From NCBI RefSeq assembly GCF_001424025.1, contig NZ_LMPZ01000004.1, forward strand, positions 186,001-250,000: a stretch of DNA of 64,000 nucleotides. The letters are read 5' to 3'. The notes beneath the pieces were generated by a model, which saw only the letters and a list, made by a program, of their open reading frames with translations, did not search any database and was not told the origin of the DNA. This document shows positions 8,273-16,839 of the stretch, piece by piece (positions within the stretch are counted from its first letter, which is position 1; each line of letters opens with the position of its first letter). The DNA is from Brevundimonas sp. Leaf363. GTDB lineage: Bacteria > Pseudomonadota > Alphaproteobacteria > Caulobacterales > Caulobacteraceae. The translations under genes were made by a program, and so were the position numbers.

Positions 8273-8998
8273 ATGGCTCGCGTAGCTCTCGTCACCGGCG
8301 GCACCCGCGGCATCGGCCGCGCCATCGTGGAGCGGCTGAAGGCCGACGGGCTTCAGGTGGCGGCCGGCTATTCCGGCAATGTCGAAGCCGCCGAGGCGAC
8401 CGCGCGCGAACTGGGCGTCATGGTGGTGAAGGGCAACGTCGGCTCCTACGAGGACTGCGCCCGCGCCGTGGCCGAGATCGAGGCCGAGCTGGGCCCCATC
8501 GACGTGCTGGTGAACAACGCCGGCATCACGCGCGACGGCTTCTTCCACAAGATGAGCTCGGATCAATGGTCCGACGTCATCCGCGTGAACATGGACAGCG
8601 TCTTCAACATGACGCGCCAGGTCATCAACGGCATGCGCGACCGCGGCCACGGCCGGATCGTCAACATCTCGTCGATCAACGGCCAGAAAGGTCAGATCGG
8701 CCAGACCAACTATTCCGCCGCAAAGGCGGGCATGATCGGTTTCACCAAGGCTCTGGCGCTGGAGAACGCGCGCAAGGGCGTGACCGTGAACTGCATCGCG
8801 CCGGGCTATATCGACACCGAGATGGTGGGCGCCATGGACCAGAAGGTGCTGGACGCCATCATTTCCCAGATCCCGGTCGGAAGACTCGGGAAAGGCGAGG
8901 AAATCGCCGATATGGTGTCCTGGCTGTGCGGCGAACGTGCCGGATATGTCACAGGCTGCACCCTGTCGCTGAACGGCGGCCAATACCTGGTCGGCTGA
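8273..8998 (+). CDS. phaB: Acetoacetyl-CoA reductase
   Basis: A 241-residue short-chain dehydrogenase that reduces acetoacetyl-CoA to (R)-3-hydroxybutyryl-CoA with NADPH, the second step of polyhydroxybutyrate synthesis. The Rossmann motif TGGTRGIG is near the N-terminus, and the catalytic set is Ser134, Tyr147 and Lys151 (YSAAK). The stretches VNNAGITRDGFFHKM and LSLNGGQYLVG are typical of PhaB rather than FabG. No phaA or phaC is in the window, so the pathway partner genes are elsewhere. Confidence 0.92.
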   Translation: MARVALVTGGTRGIGRAIVERLKADGLQVAAGYSGNVEAAEATARELGVMVVKGNVGSYEDCARAVAEIEAELGPIDVLVNNAGITRDGFFHKMSSDQWSDVIRVNMDSVFNMTRQVINGMRDRGHGRIVNISSINGQKGQIGQTNYSAAKAGMIGFTKALALENARKGVTVNCIAPGYIDTEMVGAMDQKVLDAIISQIPVGRLGKGEEIADMVSWLCGERAGYVTGCTLSLNGGQYLVG

Positions 8999-9048
8999 GG
9001 CCCTCTTCCGCCCAAAATCCGCCGCGCCGACCCGTCAATCCACGGTTC

Positions 9049-9819
9049 ATGAGTTTCGGGACGACGGTCAGGACGGCGATGACGCCGCTGCTGATCGCGA
9101 TGGCGTTCGCTGTCGCGGTCGGGGGCGTCGTGTTCGGCGCGACGGACGCCGTGGCCCAAGGCTCGGGCCAGTCGATGCGCGACCGGGTGTTCAGCCGCAA
9201 CCTGCCGCCGATCGGCCGCTTCGTTTCAGAGACAGGCCAGGCTTTCACCTTCGATCGTTCCGGCCCGCGGCCGCTGCTGCGATTCGACCGCTCGACCGAG
9301 ATTTGGGTGCTGCGTCCCACGGCGGCGCCGCGCGGCGACATCATCTATCGCAACGACAACGGCGATCAGATCCTGCGGGTCACGCCCGACGGCGGCATGA
9401 CGCTTTACACCACCAGCGCGCCGCAGGGCGCGCCGGCGGCGCTGTCGGGCGCCGCGGACGGTCTGGCGCCGCCGACGCTGAGCGCCGTGCAGTTGTGGAA
9501 CTTCATCGTCCGGCAGAGCGACCGCGCCAGTCGCACGCTGGGGCGGCTGGTCGTCGTGGACGTCGACATTCGGCCCGGATCCGAGGCCGTTGCGGCCGAC
9601 AGCCTGTCGACCGCGACCGACGCCATCGCCCGCATGGTCCGCACGCCGGACAGCCAGCGCAAGGTCGGCCAGCTGCGCCGCATCCTGGTGACCGATCAGG
9701 GCCGGGCGGGCGCCACCTTCGACCGGGGCACCCTGCGCATCATCATCGACGCGAACGCGGGTCCGGCCGGTCGACCGTCCTCCGCGCGCCTGATCCGCCT
9801 GATCAGCGACGCCAGCTGA
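9049..9819 (+). CDS. Exported DUF4908-like hypothetical protein
   Basis: A 256-residue protein with an N-terminal hydrophobic segment (about residues 10-34, ending AVAQG) that looks like a cleavable signal peptide. The rest is soluble, with FDRSGPRPLLRFD and DGGMTLYTTSAPQGAPAAL recognisable as the Caulobacterales DUF4908 type; I hold that family name with moderate confidence. The start could also be the Met at 9079. It follows phaB by 50 bp on the same strand and ends 1 bp before convergent gloB. Probable periplasmic protein of unknown role. Confidence 0.75.
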   Translation: MSFGTTVRTAMTPLLIAMAFAVAVGGVVFGATDAVAQGSGQSMRDRVFSRNLPPIGRFVSETGQAFTFDRSGPRPLLRFDRSTEIWVLRPTAAPRGDIIYRNDNGDQILRVTPDGGMTLYTTSAPQGAPAALSGAADGLAPPTLSAVQLWNFIVRQSDRASRTLGRLVVVDVDIRPGSEAVAADSLSTATDAIARMVRTPDSQRKVGQLRRILVTDQGRAGATFDRGTLRIIIDANAGPAGRPSSARLIRLISDAS

Positions 9820-9820
9820 T

Positions 9821-10543
9821 CTAGCCCGCGAAGCCGTCCTTGGCGGCCCGACGCTGGCCGAACACCGAAGCGTCCCCCGCCGTCAGGAACGGATTGAGCC
9901 GGCGCTCCACCCCCATCGTGGTCGGCACGGTCGGCTCGCCTCTCTCGCGGGCCGCGAAGATGGCCTGCGCGTGGGCCGTCATCTCGGGCCCGTCGTCCAG
10001 GCTGAGGGCGAAGCGGGCGTTGGACGCCGTGTATTCATGGGCGCACCACAGGCGCGTCTCGTCCGGCCAGGCCATCAGCCGCTGCAGGCTGGCCCACATC
10101 TGGTCGGGGGCGCCCTCGAACAGGCGGCCGCAGCCCAGCGCGAAGATGGTGTCGCCGACGAAGGCCTCCACGCCCGCACGGTAGACGATGTGACCCAGGG
10201 TATGGCCCGGCGTGGCGGTCACGGCGAAGGTCGTTTCACCCAGCGTGACCTGGTCGCCGTCGCCGACCGCCCGATCCAGCGGCGCGACGCGGCGGACCTC
10301 TTCCGGGCCGACGATCTCGCATCCCGTCTCGGCCTGCAGCCGCGCATTGCCCTCTGTGTGATCGGGGTGCCAGTGGGTGTTCAGGATCAGGCCCAGCGGG
10401 CCCCAGCCCGAAGCCTGAAGGTCCTTCAGAATGGCCTCGGCGTCCGGCGTATCCACCGTCGCCACCGCCCCGGTCGCCCGGTCGCGGATCAGGAAGCCGT
10501 AGTTGTCGGCGCGGCAAGGGAACAGGCGGATGTCCAGCGTCAT
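9821..10543 (-). CDS. gloB: Hydroxyacylglutathione hydrolase (glyoxalase II)
   Basis: A 240-residue metallo-beta-lactamase-fold hydrolase that splits S-lactoylglutathione into lactate and glutathione, the second glyoxalase step. The metal motif THWHPDH lies near residues 57-63, with later ligands in TPGHTLGH and VGDTIFALGCGR. The C-terminal part with CAHEYTASNARFAL and RRLNPFL is the GloB-specific glutathione-binding region. It is divergent from the neighbouring methyltransferase gene, 47 bp apart. Confidence 0.93.
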   Translation of the reverse strand: MTLDIRLFPCRADNYGFLIRDRATGAVATVDTPDAEAILKDLQASGWGPLGLILNTHWHPDHTEGNARLQAETGCEIVGPEEVRRVAPLDRAVGDGDQVTLGETTFAVTATPGHTLGHIVYRAGVEAFVGDTIFALGCGRLFEGAPDQMWASLQRLMAWPDETRLWCAHEYTASNARFALSLDDGPEMTAHAQAIFAARERGEPTVPTTMGVERRLNPFLTAGDASVFGQRRAAKDGFAG

Positions 10544-10590
10544 GGCGCCATCCTAGCAGCCGCGCCTGCGCCGGGCCTATACTGGCGTCC

Positions 10591-11325
10591 ATGCGGCGCA
10601 GCATCGACGAGCTGAGGACCTTCTACGGCGAGCCGACCGGTCAGGCGGCGCGGCGTCTGCTGGCGCGGCGCCTGGAAGAAGCGTGGGGCGAGGCCAACGG
10701 CTGCGACATCCTGGGGATCGGCTATGCGACGCCGTGGCTGGACGCCTTCGTCGGCGCACGGCGCCTGATCGCGGCCATGCCGGGGGCCCAGGGCGCCGAA
10801 CTATGGACCGCCGGCGGGCGCAATCGCGCCGTCCTGGCCGACGAGCGCCGCCTGCCCTTCCCCGCCGGCGCCTTCGACCGGGTGCTGCTGATCCATGCAC
10901 TGGAGGAGGCGGACGACGCGCGGCTGCTGCTGACCGAGGCGGTGCGGGCCCTGGCGCCGGCCGGGCGGATCATCTTGGCGGTCGCGGCGCGCGGCGGGAT
11001 GTGGGCGCGGTCGGAGAAGACGCCTTTCGGCCACGGCCGCCCGTTCTCGCGCGGGCAGCTGGAGCGGCTGGTGCGCGAAGTGGGGCTGGAGCCGACCGCC
11101 TTCGCCCACACGCTGTATGTTCCGCCCTGGCCGCCGCTGCTGGGCATGGCCGAAGGGTTCGAACAGGTCGGGCGGCGCGTCATTCCCGGTGCGGCCGGCG
11201 TCATCCTGCTGGAGGCGCGGCGTCACGCCTATGCCCGCATCCAGCCCTCGGGACAGGCCGAGCTGTCCGCCGCCGCCGCGCCGGCGCTGCAACCCCAGCC
11301 GGCCGGTCGCACCCGCATCCGGTAG
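10591..11325 (+). CDS. Class I SAM-dependent methyltransferase
   Basis: A 244-residue protein with a methyltransferase-11-like core. The glycine-rich motif is ILGIGYATPWL, and further motifs are FDRVLLIHALEEADD and LAPAGRIILAVA. The substrate is not identifiable. The position beside gloB is common in alphaproteobacteria, but I know of no proven functional link. The C-terminal 30 residues are low-complexity and probably disordered. Confidence 0.85.
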   Translation: MRRSIDELRTFYGEPTGQAARRLLARRLEEAWGEANGCDILGIGYATPWLDAFVGARRLIAAMPGAQGAELWTAGGRNRAVLADERRLPFPAGAFDRVLLIHALEEADDARLLLTEAVRALAPAGRIILAVAARGGMWARSEKTPFGHGRPFSRGQLERLVREVGLEPTAFAHTLYVPPWPPLLGMAEGFEQVGRRVIPGAAGVILLEARRHAYARIQPSGQAELSAAAAPALQPQPAGRTRIR

Positions 11326-11372
11326 GCGACGCAGGACTGGCCGTGGCGGCCGAACGGCCCTAAGCGCAGATC

Positions 11373-11873
11373 ATGCATCGTCTGATCCTCATGCGACACG
11401 CCAAGGCCGGGCCGGCGGCGGCCGGACGCGGCGACCGCGATCGCCCGCTGTCCGACGAGGGCCGTGCGGACGCCGTCGCCGTGGGCCGCGCCCTGGCCGC
11501 GCGCGATCTGCGTCCCGATCACGCCCTGGTGTCGGACGCCCGGCGTACGCGCGAGACGTGGGAGGGGCTGAGCGAGTCCTTTGGCGACGTCGAGTTGAGC
11601 CTGGAGGCGTCGGCGTATGACGCTCCGGCCGAGCGGCTGCGAAGCCTCGTGGAGGACCGGGAGGACGCCGCCGGGTGTCTGATCGTGCTGGCGCACAATC
11701 CGGGCGTCCATCAGCTGGCCGTCGACTATCTGATCGAGGGCGCCGCCTCGCCGGGCGTGATCGACCGGCTGACCGCCGGATTTCCGCCGGGCGCGGCCGC
11801 CGTCTTCGGCGTCGACGTCGCCGGGCGCCGGACGTTCGAGGGACTGCTGCTGCCGGACGAACTGAGCCGGTGA
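11373..11873 (+). CDS. SixA-type histidine phosphatase
   Basis: A 166-residue member of the histidine phosphatase superfamily. The RHG-type motif is LILMRHAKAG at the N-terminus, and the second catalytic His is in LIVLAHNPGVHQL. The short length and DRPLSDEGRADA match SixA-like proteins. These dephosphorylate phosphohistidine proteins in some bacteria; the target here is unknown. Its stop overlaps the following DUF952 gene (GTGA), making it the first gene of a tight three-gene unit with pyrD. Confidence 0.88.
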   Translation: MHRLILMRHAKAGPAAAGRGDRDRPLSDEGRADAVAVGRALAARDLRPDHALVSDARRTRETWEGLSESFGDVELSLEASAYDAPAERLRSLVEDREDAAGCLIVLAHNPGVHQLAVDYLIEGAASPGVIDRLTAGFPPGAAAVFGVDVAGRRTFEGLLLPDELSR

Positions 11874-12214
11874 GCCAGGTCGCTTACAAGATCCTGACGG
11901 CGGATCAGTGGGCCGCGTTCCGGGGCGCCGGAACCTTCGCAGGCGCGCCGATCGACCTGACCGACGGCTATATCCATCTGTCGACCGAGGACCAGTGGCG
12001 TGAGACGGCCCAGAAGCATTTCGCCGGCCAGTCCGACCTGATCCTGGCCGAGGTGCGGCTGGGCGATCTGGGCGACGTCCGCTGGGAGCCGTCGCGCGGC
12101 GGCCAGCTGTTTCCGCACCTGTACGGCGTCTTGCCGATGGCGGCCGTCGGGGTAGTCATGGCCTTCGACGTGGACGCCGCCGGCGGCGTCTCGGTCCTGC
12201 GGGCCGCGTCATGA
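11870..12214 (+). CDS. DUF952 domain-containing protein
   Basis: A 114-residue cytoplasmic protein of the DUF952 family, function unknown. YKILTADQWAAF at the N-terminus and DGYIHLSTEDQ in the middle are the family landmarks. The GTG start overlaps the stop of the phosphatase gene, and its own stop overlaps the pyrD ATG (ATGA at 12211-12214), so all three genes are translationally coupled. Confidence 0.88.
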   Translation: MSQVAYKILTADQWAAFRGAGTFAGAPIDLTDGYIHLSTEDQWRETAQKHFAGQSDLILAEVRLGDLGDVRWEPSRGGQLFPHLYGVLPMAAVGVVMAFDVDAAGGVSVLRAAS

Positions 12215-13254
12215 AGGACGCGCTGTTCACCGCCGGGGCCGCCGCGCTGCGCCGGTTCGAGCCGGAGACGGCGCACGAGCTGGCCATCGCCGGCCTGGGC
12301 CTATCGCCCTTTCGTACGCCGCCCGCCGACGACCCGATCCTGGAGACGCGCATCGGCGCCCTGACCTGGCCCAACCCGGTCGGGCTGGCCGCCGGTCTGG
12401 ACAAGGACGGGCGCGCCATTCCCGGCCTGCTGGGGCTGGGCTTCGGGGCGGTCGAGTGCGGATCGGTGACGCCGCAGCCGCAGCCCGGCAACCCCAAGCC
12501 GCGCCTGTTCCGCCTGAGCGAGGACCGAGCGATCATCAACCGGATGGGTTTCAACAACCGTGGCCTGGAGGCCTTCGCGGACCGCCTGGCCGCGCGCCCG
12601 CGCACCGGGGTGGTCGGCGCCAATCTGGGGGCCAACAAGGACACCGAGGACAAGGCGGCGGACTATGTCCTGGGTCTGCGCCGCCTGAAGGGGCTGGCGG
12701 ACTATTTCACCGTCAACGTCTCGTCGCCCAATACGCCGGGGCTACGGGCCCTGCAGGGGCGGGCGGCGATGGACGACCTGCTGGGCCGTGTCGCCGAGGC
12801 GCGGGGTGATGACGCCGCGCCCGTCTTTCTGAAGATCGCGCCGGATCTGACAGGCGAAGAAATCGGCCAGATCGTGGAGGCGGCCATCGCCTGGCGGATC
12901 GACGCTCTGATCGTTTCGAACACCACGCTGGACCGGCCGGCCAGCCTGCGCGCGCCCGATCGCGGCGAGACCGGCGGCCTGTCGGGCGCGCCGCTGAAGG
13001 ATCGGGCGATGCTGGCGCTTCAAGCCGCCGCCGAAGCCGCCGAAGGCCGGCTGCCGCTGATCGCGGTGGGGGGGATCGCCTCTGGCGCCGACGCCTTCGC
13101 CCGCCTGAAGGCCGGGGCCAGCGCCGTCCAGATCTATTCGGCCCTGATCTATGAAGGCCCGGCCCTGGTCGGGCGGATCAAACGCGACATCGCCGCGCGC
13201 CTGCGGGCCGAGGGCGTTAAGCATCTTTCCGAGCTTTCCGCCGCCGGATGTTGA
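12211..13254 (+). CDS. pyrD: Dihydroorotate dehydrogenase (quinone), class 2
   Basis: A 347-residue FMN enzyme that oxidises dihydroorotate to orotate with quinone as acceptor, the membrane-associated step of pyrimidine synthesis. The N-terminal helical extension that binds the membrane and quinone is present (residues 1-45, FEPETAHELA). The core holds NPVGLAAGLDKDG, NRMGFNNRG, YFTVNVSSPNTPGLR with the catalytic Ser, and LIAVGGIASGADA for FMN phosphate. It is the last gene of the sixA-like/DUF952/pyrD unit. Confidence 0.96.
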   Translation: MKDALFTAGAAALRRFEPETAHELAIAGLGLSPFRTPPADDPILETRIGALTWPNPVGLAAGLDKDGRAIPGLLGLGFGAVECGSVTPQPQPGNPKPRLFRLSEDRAIINRMGFNNRGLEAFADRLAARPRTGVVGANLGANKDTEDKAADYVLGLRRLKGLADYFTVNVSSPNTPGLRALQGRAAMDDLLGRVAEARGDDAAPVFLKIAPDLTGEEIGQIVEAAIAWRIDALIVSNTTLDRPASLRAPDRGETGGLSGAPLKDRAMLALQAAAEAAEGRLPLIAVGGIASGADAFARLKAGASAVQIYSALIYEGPALVGRIKRDIAARLRAEGVKHLSELSAAGC

Positions 13255-13317
13255 CGGGGCGTTAGGGCAGACGGGCCATCCTCTTCGGAAGGGACAAAGG
13301 GCCCGCCGGGGACACTT

Positions 13318-15237
13318 ATGCCAGAGGCCTATGCCGCCGACGCCTCCGCCCGCTGGGCGGCCGCCATACGCCAACGCCGCAAGGCGCTGGTGCAGCGTCT
13401 GGGCATGGGCGCGGCCGCGGCTCTGGTCTACGCGCCCCTCATGGGATGGGCCTTCGGCGTCTGCTGGCTGCTGGCCTATGTCGCCGTGCAGGTGATCGAC
13501 CTGTGGATTTTCGCGCCGATCTACGCGGGCAAGACCAACCAGATGTCGCGCGTCCGCACCGCCTTCGGCTGTGTGATGCTGTTCTCCAACGCGGCCTTCT
13601 TCGGCAGCCTGTCGATCCCCTTGTGGCTGATCGGCGGACCGGTGGGCGGCGTCTGCGCCGGCCTGATGCTGACGGCCGGAGCCATCTATTCGACCATCAA
13701 CGCGCCGGGATCGCGCCTGGTGCTGGCCTGCTCGGCGTCGCCGCAATTCGCCTATCTGGCCGCCACCCCCTTCTTCATGGCCGTCGCGGGCGCGGACGCC
13801 AGCTACATCACGGCGGTCACCGTGGCGGTCGGCGTCTTCATCGGATTCTGCCTGCAGACCTGGAAGCGCATGAACGACGCGTCACTGGCCGAGGCCGGCG
13901 CCCGTCTGGACGCGGATCGCAAGCGTCTGGACGCAGAGCGCGCCATGGCCAGCCGCTCCGCCTTCCTGGCGGCCGTCGGACATGACCTGCGCACCCCCAT
14001 CAGCGCCATCCTGACCGGCGCCTCGGAGATGGAGCGGCTGGGCGACCCCTCGTCGCGCGCCAACGCCCAGCTGATCACCGACGCGGGCATGATGATGAAG
14101 GCGATGCTGGACGACCTGCTGGATCACTCCAAGCTGGACGCCGGGCGGATGACCGTCGACAGCGTCGACTTCGACCTGCGCCAGATGTTCGCCCAGACCG
14201 TCAAGCTGTGGCAGGCCCCGGCCCGCGCCAAGGGCCTGACCCTGCGGTTCGAAGGCGCGGCCCAGACGCCCGACTGCGTCCGCGGCGATCCGATGCGGCT
14301 GCGTCAGGTGCTGAACAACCTGATCTCCAACGCCATGAAGTTCACGTCCGAGGGTTCGATCACCCTGCGGGTGCGGGCCTGGACCGATCCGCTGAACGAC
14401 TATTCGCTGGTCGTCGATGTGATCGACACGGGCCCCGGCATGACGGTGGACCAGATCGGCCGCCTGTTCACCCCCTTCGACCAGACCGCCGAGGGCGTCA
14501 GCGCCCGTCACGGCGGCACGGGCCTGGGACTGGCCATCAGCCGCGATCTGGCCCAGCTGATGGGCGGACGCCTGACGGCGCGCAGCGCGCCCGGCCAGGG
14601 CGCCTGTTTCACCCTGTCGCTGAACCTGGGGCGCGCCGAGACGTCCATCCCAGCCCTGACCAGCGACCTGGACCAGGGCCGCGCCGCGGTGGCTCGCGCC
14701 CTGTCGCTGTCCCCCGTGCGCGACCCCATGGCCGCCACTGCCACGCCCGCGCCTGTGGCGGCGCCCATCGAGAGCGCGTCGGTCGCCGAGACTGCGGACG
14801 CGGACGCGGTCGAGGACGAGGACGAAGGCCGCGCGCTGCGGGTGCTGGTCGTCGATGATCACGAGATCAACCGCCGCGCGATCCAGCTGATCCTGGCGCC
14901 CATGGGCTGCGACATCGCCACGGCGGCCGACGGCCTACAGGCGCTGGACGTCGCCGCCGCCTCGCCGTTCGACGTCATCTTCATGGATGTGCGGATGCCC
15001 GAGCTGGATGGCCGGGAGACCACGCGCCGCCTGCGCGCCGGCGACGGCGTCAACGCCTCCACGCCCGTGATCGCCGTGACGGCGGATACTGCGCCCGAGG
15101 ACATCGCCGCCTGCTCGGCCGCCGGCATGAACTTCTTCGTCTCCAAGCCCCTGACGCCGGCCGCCCTGCTGGGCGCGCTCAATCAGGTGCTGGCGGGCAT
15201 CGAGGAAGACGTCCCGGCGGAAACCGTCGCCGCCTGA
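13318..15237 (+). CDS. Membrane hybrid histidine kinase
   Basis: A 639-residue sensor. About six hydrophobic segments span residues 20-185 with no large periplasmic domain, followed by a short coiled-coil (residues 185-215). The HisKA domain has the phospho-acceptor His222 in VGHDLRTP. The HATPase domain shows the N box LNNLISNAMKF, G1 DTGPGM and G2 GGTGLGLAIS. A linker rich in Ala/Pro leads to a C-terminal receiver with phospho-Asp557 in FMDVRMPELDG and Lys in VSKPL. No response regulator or phosphotransfer gene adjoins it. Its 3' end overlaps the convergent vsr gene by 55 bp. Signal unknown; the buried sensor suggests a membrane or small-molecule cue. Confidence 0.93.
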   Translation: MPEAYAADASARWAAAIRQRRKALVQRLGMGAAAALVYAPLMGWAFGVCWLLAYVAVQVIDLWIFAPIYAGKTNQMSRVRTAFGCVMLFSNAAFFGSLSIPLWLIGGPVGGVCAGLMLTAGAIYSTINAPGSRLVLACSASPQFAYLAATPFFMAVAGADASYITAVTVAVGVFIGFCLQTWKRMNDASLAEAGARLDADRKRLDAERAMASRSAFLAAVGHDLRTPISAILTGASEMERLGDPSSRANAQLITDAGMMMKAMLDDLLDHSKLDAGRMTVDSVDFDLRQMFAQTVKLWQAPARAKGLTLRFEGAAQTPDCVRGDPMRLRQVLNNLISNAMKFTSEGSITLRVRAWTDPLNDYSLVVDVIDTGPGMTVDQIGRLFTPFDQTAEGVSARHGGTGLGLAISRDLAQLMGGRLTARSAPGQGACFTLSLNLGRAETSIPALTSDLDQGRAAVARALSLSPVRDPMAATATPAPVAAPIESASVAETADADAVEDEDEGRALRVLVVDDHEINRRAIQLILAPMGCDIATAADGLQALDVAAASPFDVIFMDVRMPELDGRETTRRLRAGDGVNASTPVIAVTADTAPEDIAACSAAGMNFFVSKPLTPAALLGALNQVLAGIEEDVPAETVAA

Positions 15238-15662
15238 TCCAGCACGGCCGCGACCACGCGCGCCGCCGCGTCCGGCCCCTTCAGATCGCATTCCCACAGG
15301 ACGACGACGCGCCATCCGGCGGTGACCAGCGCCTCGGCGGTTCTGATGTCCCGCGCGCGGTTGCGGCTGATCTTGGCGATCCAGTAGTCCGCGTTAGCCT
15401 TCGGCTGGCGCGCACCCCGCGCGCAGTCGTGGCCGTGCCAGAAGCAGCCGTGCACGAACAGGGCGACCCGCCGGCCCTTCATCACCAGGTCCGGCCGACC
15501 CGGCAAACCGCAGCCGCCGAGGCGATAGCCGACACCCGTCTCACGCAAGGCGCGACGTACGAACAGTTCCGGCGCCGTGTCCCGGCCCTTCACCCGCCGC
15601 ATGACGGCGCTGCGCTGCGCGGGGGTGAAGACGTCGGTGGATGATCCTCCCCCGTTCTTCAC
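15183..15662 (-). CDS. vsr: Very short patch repair endonuclease
   Basis: A 159-residue mismatch endonuclease that nicks beside T:G mismatches formed by deamination of 5-methylcytosine. The catalytic region is clear: LPGRPDLVMKG with the metal-binding Asp, FVHGCFWHGH with the two His, and GWRVVVLWECDL. No cytosine methyltransferase gene is in the window, so it is an orphan here. The GTG start and the first residues, MKNGGGSS, are encoded by a 31-bp intergenic repeat, and no other start exists before the conserved region. The gene follows the peroxiredoxin by 16 bp and its last 18 codons overlap the histidine kinase gene on the other strand. Confidence 0.9.
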   Translation of the reverse strand: MKNGGGSSTDVFTPAQRSAVMRRVKGRDTAPELFVRRALRETGVGYRLGGCGLPGRPDLVMKGRRVALFVHGCFWHGHDCARGARQPKANADYWIAKISRNRARDIRTAEALVTAGWRVVVLWECDLKGPDAAARVVAAVLDQAATVSAGTSSSMPAST

Positions 15663-15673
15663 GGTGGAGGACC
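15643..15673. repeat. 31-bp repeat unit supplying the vsr start codon
   Basis: Positions 15643-15660 are identical to 45361-45378 (18 nt), and 15657-15671 are identical to 45504-45518 (15 nt). The unit equals the two ends of the 160-bp element at 45361 joined at a shared CTTC. It is itself an imperfect hairpin (TCCTCC...GGAGGA) and lies over the 5' end of vsr. Confidence 0.75.
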
Positions 15674-15678
15674 TTTGA

Positions 15679-16164
15679 TCAGAGCTGCGCCAGCAGGTGC
15701 TCGGCGGAGGAGACCTTGAACTCGCCGCCGGCCTCGATGTTCAGCTCGGCGACCACGCCGTCCTTGGCCAGCAGGGAGTAGCGCTGCGAGCGCTCGCCCA
15801 TGCCGAAGCCCTTGCCGTCCAGCGTCAGGCCCAGGGCGCGGGTGAAGTCGCCGTTGCCGTCGGCCAGCATGACGATGTCGTCGGCGCCGATGTCCTGGCT
15901 CTGCGCCCAGGCGCCCATGACGAAGGCGTCATTGACCGAGACGCAGGCGATGACGTCCACGCCCTTGCCCTTGAAGTCCTCCAGCGCGTCCTTGAAGCCT
16001 GGCAGGTGGCGGGCCGAGCAGGTCGGGGTGAAGGCGCCCGGGACGGCGAACAGGGCCACGGTCTTGCCGGCGAAGAACTCGGCCGTCTCGACCGGGCGCG
16101 GGCCTTCGGGTGTGGCCTTGCCGATGGTGACGCTGGGGATACGGTCGCCGACTTTGATGGTCAT
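15679..16164 (-). CDS. Peroxiredoxin, Prx5-like
   Basis: A 161-residue redoxin-family peroxidase that reduces hydroperoxides in the cytoplasm. The peroxidatic Cys is in PGAFTPTCSARHLPGF near residue 48, and ARALGLTLD plus GMGERSQRYSLL are typical of the Prx5 / glutaredoxin-dependent subgroup. The start at 16164 gives MTIKVGDRIPSV, the usual N-terminus, with GGAGAG about 5 nt upstream. A longer frame would add an unrelated leader. It is divergent from yqgE and followed closely by vsr on the same strand. Confidence 0.92.
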   Translation of the reverse strand: MTIKVGDRIPSVTIGKATPEGPRPVETAEFFAGKTVALFAVPGAFTPTCSARHLPGFKDALEDFKGKGVDVIACVSVNDAFVMGAWAQSQDIGADDIVMLADGNGDFTRALGLTLDGKGFGMGERSQRYSLLAKDGVVAELNIEAGGEFKVSSAEHLLAQL

Positions 16165-16266
16165 GGGTCTCTCCGGAATGGGATCGACTGCACATAGGCG
16201 CGGCGCATCGCCCCGCCAAGCGCCGTCGGTCTTGCACCCGCCGGGCGCGGCGCCCAATGTCTGGTC

Positions 16267-16836
16267 ATGCCCGAGTTTCCCTCTCTGACCGGCCGGCTAC
16301 TGGTGGCCATGCCCGGCATCGGCGACGCGCGTTTCGAGCACGCGGTGATCCTGATCTGCGCCCATACGCCGGACCACGCCATGGGTCTGCGCCTGGACCG
16401 CCCGGCGCCGGGCGTGGACCTGCGCGACGTGCTGGCCAAGCTGGACGCCCCCGCGCCGGAGGACACCCGTCACCGCGCCGTGCTGATCGGCGGCCCGGTC
16501 GAGCGGGAGCGCGGCATGGTGCTGCACACCGACGACTGGATGTCCGACGACGCCACCATCGCCATCGCCGACGGTCTGGCCATGACCGGCACGCGCGAGG
16601 TCTTGAGCGTCATGACCGACCGCAACTCCGGGCCCGGCCGGTCGGTGCTGGTGCTGGGTTACGCCGGCTGGGGCGAGGGTCAGCTGGATGAAGAGCTGTC
16701 CGAGAACGCTTGGCTGATCGCCGATGGGGATATGGACCTGATCTTCGACGAGGACCACGAGGGCAAGTGGAACCGCGTGCTGGCCAAGCTGGGCGTCGAC
16801 GCAAGCTTCCTGTCCACCCAGGCGGGGCGGGCGTAG
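16267..16836 (+). CDS. YqgE/AlgH family protein
   Basis: A 189-residue member of the DUF179 (YqgE/AlgH) family. FPSLTGRLLVAMPGIGD at the N-terminus, HAMGLRLDRP and LVLGYAGWGEGQLDEEL are diagnostic. The molecular role is not settled; AlgH was linked to alginate regulation in Pseudomonas. In many proteobacteria the gene neighbours ruvX, but here it stands beside a peroxiredoxin gene, divergently arranged. Confidence 0.92.
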   Translation: MPEFPSLTGRLLVAMPGIGDARFEHAVILICAHTPDHAMGLRLDRPAPGVDLRDVLAKLDAPAPEDTRHRAVLIGGPVERERGMVLHTDDWMSDDATIAIADGLAMTGTREVLSVMTDRNSGPGRSVLVLGYAGWGEGQLDEELSENAWLIADGDMDLIFDEDHEGKWNRVLAKLGVDASFLSTQAGRA

Positions 16837-16839
16837 TTA

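Noticed and set aside
11339..11359. GGCCGT...ACGGCC hairpin between the methyltransferase and sixA-like genes
   Set aside because: Short 6-bp stem, no U-tract, and the sequence is GC-rich enough to form it by chance.
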